A DNA stretch of 5,520 nt from Pseudomonadota bacterium (lineage in GTDB: Bacteria > Pseudomonadota > Alphaproteobacteria > Rhizobiales > Hyphomicrobiaceae). Shown in pieces: positions 1-5,381 of this stretch. Within the stretch, counting starts at the first letter, position 1, and each line of letters starts with the position of its first letter. The notes below the pieces were generated by a model. The model saw only the letters and a list, made by a program, of their open reading frames with translations, was not told where the DNA came from and did no database searches. A program made the translations under genes and the position numbers. The stretch is taken from assembly GCA_021813195.1 (NCBI GenBank), contig JAKALI010000322.1:1-5520 (forward strand). Reading direction: 5' to 3'.

Positions 1-2309
1 GCGCCTACCTTTCTGAGGTCTGGCTTGCGGTAGGGTGTCACGCTAGGCAATTCTGCCGATTTTATTAGCGACACCGACTCATCGCTCAGACTGGTCGTCA
101 GTGCGGTGGCGGCAGGCTTGCCAGAGTCGGCGAGGGAGTGCGGAGCGGCCGTCGTGGTCAACATCAGGCCCCGATCAAAGCCTCCGCGTTTTGAGCGTTT
201 GTCACCGCGCTCTGCCTCAATCTGCTCGAATGGCACACCGAGTGCCGCGGCGATGGCGCGAACCACTTCTTGGACATCTGCCAACTCGCCAATTAACTCC
301 TCTCCAGCCTTGGCGTCTAGAGCCTCAAACGCCTCCTCGACAAGTTTCTTTCTAAGAGCCTCTAGCAGCGCAGGTCCGCTCAGTCGGATCACCTCTACGT
401 GTTCCCCGCGAGCCTCAATCGTCGCAGGCACGTTATCCCTTACCAGTTTGTTGTACTCAGCGACCTCAACATCTGTGCCGAACAATCCCACGCACTCAAC
501 GTGGACACCGTGTCTCTGGAGCACGTAGAACGCATGGGAGAGGAGGCCGCCGGCCAACTCAACGACAATACCGTTCCTCGCCGCGAGCGAGGCCAGATCC
601 TCTGCAAAAGGCCGATCGCGAATCAACTCGGGTTCTGTCGGTGCTACCACCACCCTTTCTATGTGGCGCCCCGCTTGGACGGCTGCGCGTAGCGCGTCCC
701 AATCGGCACGTCCTTCTATTTTGTGGTCGTGAGCCGTCGTGTACTTTCGACGCGGTGCGGCTTTCGGGTGCGCCCCCAGAGCTGACTTGGCGTGATACCA
801 AGGAAGAACCCGGTGTCTGCTGGCGTCAGGATGATTGTCGATCAGCCACATAACCGACACAGGATGGCCCTCTCGATCAGCGATGCGCCGCGTCGTTTCT
901 GCGATCTCCATGATCCACTTGGTTAGCCTAATACTCCTACGCCAGTCGGCCGGCGGCTGAGTACGATGGGCGATCCACTTGCCTGATGGATCTGCACCGA
1001 AGAAGGTCCCCTTATATCTCAGCCGCTCCGTGACTCTCTTCGCTTCGATGTCTACCTCGAATGTGTCGTGTGAGTACCAATACAGCCCTTCGGGCAGACC
1101 CCAGAGGGCTTCGATTCGGACCATACGCTTACCTGGCTCCGCTCGCGCCCATGCAGAGGCCACCGACGGAATGAAGTGATGGGCTATTAAGCACAACGGC
1201 GTTGCCGCGAGATCGCCTGTTCGCACTTTTTCGCCGAGGACCGTGCTCAGCCAGTTCACTGCTTCTTCTTCAGAGCGAAGCTCGTCGCTCCTTGGAAGCA
1301 TCTCTCTTTTGTCCATTGGTATGGAGACGCCGTCCGTTCGGATCACCAATGGACGCTTGGTTAGTTCATGAAGATCTTTCCTTACCCGATCGGGCACGAC
1401 TCCATTAACGATGCCTCTAACAATTGAAGAATCAGTAAGTACAAAGAACTGAGGCATCGTGTAGCCAAGCTCCCTGTAGAGTTTCGCGTTCCTCAACTTG
1501 GCAAGTGTGGAGAATTGTTCATCGGTCGCCGGCGTAAACGATGAGAGACGCGGAACATCAATGGCGCGAACAGCGTGAGGCCGCAATGTCGCCGGCAGAA
1601 CACCCGAGATGGGTTCAGCAATGTCGGCCTGTACAACGAACAAGCGCGAACCACTCCAGATCCATTCAAAGTGAAGCCGTTGGGAGACCCCCATACCCCA
1701 CAAGCCTACGTTCTTGAGTTGAAGTGTGATCTGTGGCTCAGACGTACAGTGCAACTCCGCATCAGCAACGACTGTCCCGTCACGCCAAGTCCGCACCGCT
1801 ATGGGAGCCGTATAGCCGGGCCGGTTGCCATCGATCTCTACTTCCGCCACCCAGTCCCTCGGCTCGTAACTGAAATGCCGTTCGTTTGACAAGTGGCCTC
1901 GTCTCGCCGTTCGGACGTAGGCCTGAACTATCCAGTGAACCGGTGGGCCAGGCGCCGGTACGCGTAAAGTCAGCTCCCGAATCGCGTCCGGGATGTCGTC
2001 GCGCGAGCAGACACGAGAATCAAACTTGCCCCGGAGCTGCATTGTCTCGCCGACGCCGCTCGACCGAACAATGACTTGACTGCCGATTCCACATCGATTC
2101 GTCGCCTCGATGCAGAGATCTGAGAATTCTCTGTGTGACTCAGCCTTATGATCAACGACAAAGAACGCTGGAACCCAGCTTGCGGGCAGAGCCAGCATTC
2201 CGAATGCTTTCAGACCGACAACATCGGCGGTTACGACGTCCGCGTCGAGCGACACCAAGCCAGTAATGCCGAGGCGGAGAACGCCGCGCTTCGCTTTCAG
2301 TTCAGCCAT
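1..2309 (-). CDS. PPDK_N-like ATP-grasp / phosphohistidine / MazG-like NTP pyrophosphohydrolase fusion protein (3' end outside window)
   Basis: The reading frame is open from ATG at 2309 to base 1 (769 codons, no stop) and runs off the left edge. The ATG has AGGA nine bases upstream, and an in-frame TAG lies further upstream. Seen in order: a PEP-synthase/PPDK_N-like unit (about residues 30-240) with VPAFFVV, VRSS at 81-84, E88, and the closing FEWIWSG...LFVVQA at 214-228; a second such unit (about 275-505) with LGYTMPQFFVL, VIRTDG around R324, LPRSDELRS, WGLPEG at 403-408 and PVSVMW ending at W488; a phosphohistidine-like swivel domain (about 530-610) with GGLLSH, H592; and a COG4997/MazG-type domain (about 618-715) with NKLVRDN, EEAFE at 658-662, ELAD at 675-678 and a KRGGF-type end. 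In known relatives the ATP-grasp phosphorylates the histidine, which passes phosphate on; MazG domains hydrolyse NTPs to NMP and PPi. Probably cytoplasmic. The substrate is unknown. No PEP/pyruvate TIM barrel is visible. Domain calls are by eye; MazG is the surest, the second ATP-grasp the least sure. Confidence 0.85.
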   Translation of the reverse strand, partial: MAELKAKRGVLRLGITGLVSLDADVVTADVVGLKAFGMLALPASWVPAFFVVDHKAESHREFSDLCIEATNRCGIGSQVIVRSSGVGETMQLRGKFDSRVCSRDDIPDAIRELTLRVPAPGPPVHWIVQAYVRTARRGHLSNERHFSYEPRDWVAEVEIDGNRPGYTAPIAVRTWRDGTVVADAELHCTSEPQITLQLKNVGLWGMGVSQRLHFEWIWSGSRLFVVQADIAEPISGVLPATLRPHAVRAIDVPRLSSFTPATDEQFSTLAKLRNAKLYRELGYTMPQFFVLTDSSIVRGIVNGVVPDRVRKDLHELTKRPLVIRTDGVSIPMDKREMLPRSDELRSEEEAVNWLSTVLGEKVRTGDLAATPLCLIAHHFIPSVASAWARAEPGKRMVRIEALWGLPEGLYWYSHDTFEVDIEAKRVTERLRYKGTFFGADPSGKWIAHRTQPPADWRRSIRLTKWIMEIAETTRRIADREGHPVSVMWLIDNHPDASRHRVLPWYHAKSALGAHPKAAPRRKYTTAHDHKIEGRADWDALRAAVQAGRHIERVVVAPTEPELIRDRPFAEDLASLAARNGIVVELAGGLLSHAFYVLQRHGVHVECVGLFGTDVEVAEYNKLVRDNVPATIEARGEHVEVIRLSGPALLEALRKKLVEEAFEALDAKAGEELIGELADVQEVVRAIAAALGVPFEQIEAERGDKRSKRGGFDRGLMLTTTAAPHSLADSGKPAATALTTSLSDESVSLIKSAELPSVTPYRKPDLRKVG

Positions 2310-2318
2310 GAATTCAAA

Positions 2319-2322
2319 TCCT
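2319..2322 (-). promoter_or_regulatory. Ribosome binding site of the ATP-grasp/MazG fusion gene
   Basis: AGGA on the minus strand lies nine bases before the ATG at 2309. It supports that start over an in-frame GTG seven codons upstream. The 71-bp gap between the methyltransferase stop and this ATG shows no convincing hairpin terminator, which fits co-transcription with the methyltransferase gene. Confidence 0.6.
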
Positions 2323-2380
2323 ACGGGCACCTAGAACCGGCTCTGAGCGGCCCCAGTGCCTGCCTCCGCAGCCAAGCCCC

Positions 2381-3238
2381 TCAGTCCTGCCTTGAAACCT
2401 TGGAGCGTCTGTACTTTCGCGGAATTCTGAGGCCGTCCGAAAAGAACAGGACCTCGCGCCCGAGGCGCGGAGTACGTGCCGTGTGAAGTAGGTGCAGGCG
2501 CCTGGCTGTTAGCTCGCTATACAGCCGTCGCACCTGAGGCACGTCGTCGTACGAGACTACACAAGGTTTCTTGAGTGCGACCATGGCATCTCGGACGTTT
2601 GCGTGATCGTCAGGCCGGTAGGCATTCATGTAAAGGTCCCTACCTGCGCGAAAGTACGGAGGATCCAGATAAAAGAGAACGTCAGCGCGACGACGATAGC
2701 GCTTGAGGCAATCCAGAGCATCCACGCCAGAGACATGGATCCTGTCCCTAAATCGGGCGATCTTTTCCACTCTATTCACGAGTTCGGCTCTATTGAAACG
2801 GGCGTCGAGCTTCCATTCGCCAAGCTGGTCCCTCCCGCCGATCATGCCAGCATTCATGATGCCGGAATGATTCGTGCGATTGAGGTAGAACATCGCAAAT
2901 CCGAGCGCGCGGTACCCAGCTCTAGCGCCATGCTGATAGATCTGACGTTGACGTCGCCACTCTCTCGGGGACAAGGGAACAGTCCTAATTCGTTCAGCGA
3001 AATCCGCGGAATCCTGCAGCGTGCTCTTCCAAAACGCATGGATGGCGGGATCGAGATCGTTGATGACGATCTCCTTCACAAGCCCCTCAAACAAGAGGCT
3101 CAGCGCCAAGCTGCCTCCGCCGCCGTAGGGTTCAACGTACAAAGGCGGCATCGCAAAATTTAGCCCGATCAGGCTCCGAAAGAACGGGGCTATCCTCCAC
3201 TTGCCTCCCGGGTAACGAAGTGGAGAGGCGTTCCTCAC
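2381..3238 (-). CDS. D12-class (Dam-like) adenine-N6 DNA methyltransferase
   Basis: Transfers a methyl group from S-adenosylmethionine to N6 of adenine in DNA. The 285-aa product has the D12/Dam family layout: PLRYPGGK at residues 6-13, the SAM-binding motif VEPYGGGG at 35-42, NDLDP at 60-64, FYLNRTNHSG at 117-126 and the catalytic DPPY at 192-195, then VVSYDD at 228-232. The length is normal for the family and no key residue is missing. The start is GTG at 3238; the frame has a TGA upstream and no better start between. This GTG overlaps the stop of a preceding reading frame as GTGA, so its translation is probably coupled to an upstream gene that the IS has displaced. No restriction endonuclease is recognisable in the window, so it may be an orphan methyltransferase or part of a multi-gene system with its neighbours. 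The target site cannot be read from the sequence; GATC is only a guess by family. Confidence 0.93.
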   Translation of the reverse strand: MRNASPLRYPGGKWRIAPFFRSLIGLNFAMPPLYVEPYGGGGSLALSLLFEGLVKEIVINDLDPAIHAFWKSTLQDSADFAERIRTVPLSPREWRRQRQIYQHGARAGYRALGFAMFYLNRTNHSGIMNAGMIGGRDQLGEWKLDARFNRAELVNRVEKIARFRDRIHVSGVDALDCLKRYRRRADVLFYLDPPYFRAGRDLYMNAYRPDDHANVRDAMVALKKPCVVSYDDVPQVRRLYSELTARRLHLLHTARTPRLGREVLFFSDGLRIPRKYRRSKVSRQD

Positions 3239-3324
3239 AGCTCTGCAGAGGGCTTGCCGGATTCAGAATCGGAATCCCGGTGCCTTTCCCGAGATCGGTT
3301 GGTTCCGAAGAGGGTTTCAGCGAC
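3235..3324 (-). pseudogene. Possible C-terminal remnant of the gene upstream of the methyltransferase
   Basis: Between the IS left end and the methyltransferase start, one minus-strand frame is open for 29 codons and ends in TGA at 3237-3235. That TGA overlaps the methyltransferase GTG start as GTGA, the arrangement typical of translationally coupled genes. The encoded peptide is hydrophilic and rich in Arg, Asp and Ser (GTNRSRERHRDSDSES), like a disordered tail. It is not in frame with the HEPN-like gene across a simple removal of the IS (two bases off), so it is either the frame-disrupted end of that gene or the end of a lost gene. The alternative is chance openness over 90 bases. Confidence 0.35.
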
Positions 3325-3326
3325 CT

Positions 3327-3350
3327 TGAGCTTGCCCCGGTTTCGTGGAC
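3327..3350 (+). repeat. IS left terminal inverted repeat (IRL)
   Basis: A 24-bp end that matches the reverse complement of 4557-4580 at 21 of 24 positions, starting TGAGCTTG and ending CGTGGAC. It is the transposase-binding left end of the IS3-family element. Confidence 0.9.
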
Positions 3351-3357
3351 ACCTTTT

Positions 3358-3363
3358 GAAAGG
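3358..3363 (+). promoter_or_regulatory. Ribosome binding site of transposase orfA
   Basis: GAAAGG ends eight bases before ATG at 3372. This decides the orfA start: the in-frame GTG at 3363 overlaps the Shine-Dalgarno sequence itself and so is unlikely to be the start. Confidence 0.6.
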
Positions 3364-3371
3364 TGGATACG

Positions 3372-3683
3372 ATGGGCAGAATGGCAAAGAGCGGGCGACG
3401 GGTACGACGGCAGTTCAGTGAGGAGTTCATGGCCGGGGCCGTCCGGCTGGTGCTCGACGAAGGCCGGACGATCGGCGCGGTGGCCCGCGAGCTCGATCTG
3501 ACGGCCTCCGCGTTGGCGAATTGGGTCCGGCACGCGCGCGCGGATCGGACGGCCGGCAAGACCGGCCTGACGACCGACGAGCGCGCGGAGTTGGCGCGGT
3601 TACGCAAAGAGAATCGGCAATTGCGGATGGATCGCGAGATCCTAAAAAAAGCCGCGGCCTTCTTCGTGAAAGACCAGGACTGA
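3372..3683 (+). CDS. IS3-family transposase OrfA (helix-turn-helix subunit)
   Basis: A 103-aa DNA-binding protein that recognises the IS ends. It has the usual IS3 OrfA pattern: a basic start, then RRQFSEEFMAGAVRLVLDEG and VARELDLTASALANWV, which form the helix-turn-helix. A C-terminal helix follows with leucine-rich heptads (ELARLRKENRQLRMDREIL), a leucine zipper for multimerisation. ATG 3372 is chosen for its Shine-Dalgarno spacing. The stop is TGA at 3681. The frame overlaps orfB, which lies in the -1 frame. Made alone, OrfA usually acts as a regulator of transposition; with frameshifting it forms the N-terminal part of the OrfAB transposase. Confidence 0.92.
   Translation: MGRMAKSGRRVRRQFSEEFMAGAVRLVLDEGRTIGAVARELDLTASALANWVRHARADRTAGKTGLTTDERAELARLRKENRQLRMDREILKKAAAFFVKDQD
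3644..3650 (+). promoter_or_regulatory. Programmed -1 ribosomal frameshift site (A7)
   Basis: Seven A residues read as A AAA AAA in the orfA frame (CTA AAA AAA GCC). Slipping back one base gives AAA AAA AGC CGC and enters the orfB frame, producing a fused OrfAB of about 392 aa (93 residues from orfA plus 299 from orfB). This is the standard IS3-family mechanism for making active transposase. Confidence 0.8.
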
Positions 3684-4549
3684 AATTCGCCTGGATCGTG
3701 ACGGAGAAGGCCCACTATCCCGTGGTTACGCTGTGCCGCAATCTCGAGGTGACGTCCACGGGGTTTTACGCGTGGCAGGCGCGCCCCGAATCGCAGCACG
3801 CACGCGACGATCGTCGACTGAAGCTGCTCGTGCAGACGTCGTTCGTCGACAGCCGTCGTAACTACGGCAGCCCGCGCGTGCATGACGATTTGATCGACCT
3901 GCACGAGCGCGTGAGTCGCAAGCGCGTGGTGCGGCTCATGCAGGAGGCGGGCCTCAAAGCGCGGGTGCGCAAGCGGTACAAACACACCACGATGAGCGAG
4001 CACGATCAGCCGGTGGCCGCGAATCTGTTGGATCGCCAGTTCAAGGCCGACGCGCCGAATCAACGCTGGGTGGGCGACACCACTGAGTTCGTCATCGGCA
4101 CGAGCAGCAAGCTCTACTTGGCAGTGATCCTGGATCTGTTCTCGCGGTTCGTCGTCGGCTGGGCGGTCAGCGCGGTGAATGATCGCCACCTGACCATCAA
4201 GGCGCTGGAGATGGCGCTGAAACGGCGGTGTCCGGGCAGCGGCCTGCTCCATCACTCGGACCAAGGCTGCACGTACGCGAGCGAGGACTACCAAGACGTG
4301 CTCGACGCGCACGGCATCGTGTGCAGCATGAGCCGCCGCGGCAATTGCTACGACAACGCGGTCATGGAAAGCTTCTTCTCGACCGTCAAGAACGAGCTGG
4401 CCGACCAGTTCGCCAGCAACGCCGACGCGAAGATGGAGTTGTTCGATTACATCGAAGTGTTCTATAACCAACGGCGTCGGCATTCGACCGTCGGGCGCAT
4501 CAGTCCGGCGGCCTTTGAACGGCAAGCACTCGTGACTCAAGTAGCGTAA
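3650..4549 (+). CDS. IS3-family transposase OrfB (DDE catalytic domain, rve integrase core)
   Basis: The catalytic half of the transposase, most likely expressed as an OrfAB fusion after a -1 shift at 3644-3650; the start given is the first base of the shifted frame. No well-placed ATG opens this frame near the domain start, although GTG codons exist nearby. An HTH_21-like segment (YPVVTLCRNLEVTSTGFYAW, then NYGSPRVHDDL) precedes the RNase H-fold core. The acidic residues are D in WVGDTTEF (codon 4076), D in HHSDQG (codon 4259) and E in AVMESFFSTVK (codon 4367); the last two are separated by 35 residues, the DD(35)E spacing of IS3. The C-terminus YNQRRRHSTVGRISPAAFE is also typical. The stop is TAA at 4547. 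No internal stop or frameshift is seen. Confidence 0.93.
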   Translation, partial: SRGLLRERPGLKFAWIVTEKAHYPVVTLCRNLEVTSTGFYAWQARPESQHARDDRRLKLLVQTSFVDSRRNYGSPRVHDDLIDLHERVSRKRVVRLMQEAGLKARVRKRYKHTTMSEHDQPVAANLLDRQFKADAPNQRWVGDTTEFVIGTSSKLYLAVILDLFSRFVVGWAVSAVNDRHLTIKALEMALKRRCPGSGLLHHSDQGCTYASEDYQDVLDAHGIVCSMSRRGNCYDNAVMESFFSTVKNELADQFASNADAKMELFDYIEVFYNQRRRHSTVGRISPAAFERQALVTQVA

Positions 4550-4556
4550 CTAAACC

Positions 4557-4580
4557 GTCCACGGAAACGGGTCAAGCTCA
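4557..4580 (-). repeat. IS right terminal inverted repeat (IRR)
   Basis: A 24-bp end, the imperfect inverted partner of 3327-3350 (21 of 24 matching). Its outermost three bases, TGA on the minus strand, also serve as the stop codon of the HEPN-like gene that runs into the element. Confidence 0.9.
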
Positions 4581-5381
4581 GAGTGTGTACTTCAGACTTG
4601 AGATTCCACACACATTGGTGCTGACAAGATTCAGAGTCAGCACAGCAGGGAAGATCCTCCAGGCTCCGCGGTGAGCTTCGGGATCCCTGAGCCATCGCAG
4701 AAAATCCATGAAGTCCTGAATAAGGGCATCGGCATCAGCAAGCGGCATTGGATACGGATGAGCGTAGCGATCTCGCCAGACCCGCAACCGGTTCAATCCC
4801 TCGAAGATTGGCAACTCCGTTCTGCCTGGCCAGATCGCCTCTCGTCCCAGGTGCAGGAGTGTCATCCTCCGGAGATCCTCTCGCTCGTTCAAGCGACTCA
4901 GCCCGCCAAGAAGCAGTCCGAACCCTTTGCCTTCCCATTGGCCTCGGAGCGCGTCGAATTCGGCCCGAGCGTCTGGGCCGAGTCCGCCGGGTTGCCCCGG
5001 TTCGTAATTGGCCAGCGCGCTGTAGAAGAGAATGAGCGCTTTCAAGATGGCTTCACAGCTCTTCGCGCATTCCATCAGCGCGCCGTGCAACTTCGCTGGT
5101 TCGGCGAGACCATTTGCCGATGAAAGATAATGCTGAAATGCAAAGACCCGCCGCTCGTAGTCTACAAGGTCGTCGTGCCTGCCTTGATCTACGGTGCTAA
5201 AGCCGAATAGCTGGACAACTCGCGAAGCAAAGAGGCGCGCTCTGTACTTGGTGACCTGTCCATCAAATTCCCCAGCTGAGTCTTTCTGACAGTAGAACGC
5301 CTCAAGAAGGTTCTTAAAGTCGCGAACTTTCACGTCGATTTCTCGACTTACACGTGCCCGTTCCTGCGGATCGGCGATCAT
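4578..5381 (-). CDS. HEPN-like helical protein, C-terminus cut by the IS
   Basis: The 267-aa product from ATG 5381 is soluble and predicted mostly helical. Near its C-terminus, LNRLRVWRDRYAHP contains R203-D204-x3-H208, the R(N/D/H)xxxH signature of HEPN domains, many of which are RNases. It is followed by a long helix (ADADALIQDFMDFLRWL), and an earlier helix (CEAILKALILFYSALANYE) could be the first of the HEPN bundle. The family is inferred, resembling Swt1-type HEPN sequences; a non-catalytic helical protein cannot be excluded. The frame stays open upstream to 5516, but that part is antisense to a transporter fragment, so ATG 5381 is preferred; its Shine-Dalgarno is weak and the native N-terminus may be lost. 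The last sense codon is at 4583-4581 and the stop TGA is the first three bases of the IS right end, so the original C-terminus is missing or altered. It is co-directional with the methyltransferase gene beyond the IS. Confidence 0.75.
   Translation of the reverse strand: MIADPQERARVSREIDVKVRDFKNLLEAFYCQKDSAGEFDGQVTKYRARLFASRVVQLFGFSTVDQGRHDDLVDYERRVFAFQHYLSSANGLAEPAKLHGALMECAKSCEAILKALILFYSALANYEPGQPGGLGPDARAEFDALRGQWEGKGFGLLLGGLSRLNEREDLRRMTLLHLGREAIWPGRTELPIFEGLNRLRVWRDRYAHPYPMPLADADALIQDFMDFLRWLRDPEAHRGAWRIFPAVLTLNLVSTNVCGISSLKYTL

Larger units (their letters stand above)
3327..4580 (+). mobile_element. Complete IS3-family insertion sequence, about 1254 bp
   Basis: The element is bounded by terminal inverted repeats beginning TGAGCTTG at 3327 and ending CAAGCTCA at 4580, with TG...CA ends as usual for IS3 elements. 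It encodes orfA and orfB in the 0 and -1 frames, with a frameshift site between and a DD(35)E transposase. The length is normal for the family. It lies within the minus-strand operon in the opposite orientation, separating the HEPN-like gene from the methyltransferase. No matching 3-4 bp target duplication flanks it: the left flank ends GACCT and the right begins GAGTG. It looks intact and potentially active. I cannot assign an IS name. Confidence 0.93.

Noticed and set aside
106..692. Overlapping plus-strand open frames at the left end
   Set aside because: They are antisense to the MazG and phosphohistidine part of the large minus-strand gene and have Ser/Thr/Pro-rich shadow composition.
2310..2380. 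Terminator between the methyltransferase and the fusion gene
   Set aside because: Only very short self-complementary runs are present and no T-run follows, so I see no support for a terminator.
2603..3163. 186-codon plus-strand open frame
   Set aside because: It lies entirely opposite the methyltransferase gene, which carries all D12 motifs; no recognisable domain.
3132..3326. Read-through of the HEPN-like gene across the excised IS in the same frame (starting RSLKPSSEP)
   Set aside because: It would overlap the methyltransferase gene by about 100 bases in another frame. The GTGA-overlapping frame is a more natural gene end.
3317..4540. Long 407-codon minus-strand open frame opposite the transposase genes
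   Set aside because: It is antisense to orfA/orfB, which have clear IS3 motifs. Its composition (His-, Arg- and Ala-rich) is that of a shadow of a G+C-rich gene.
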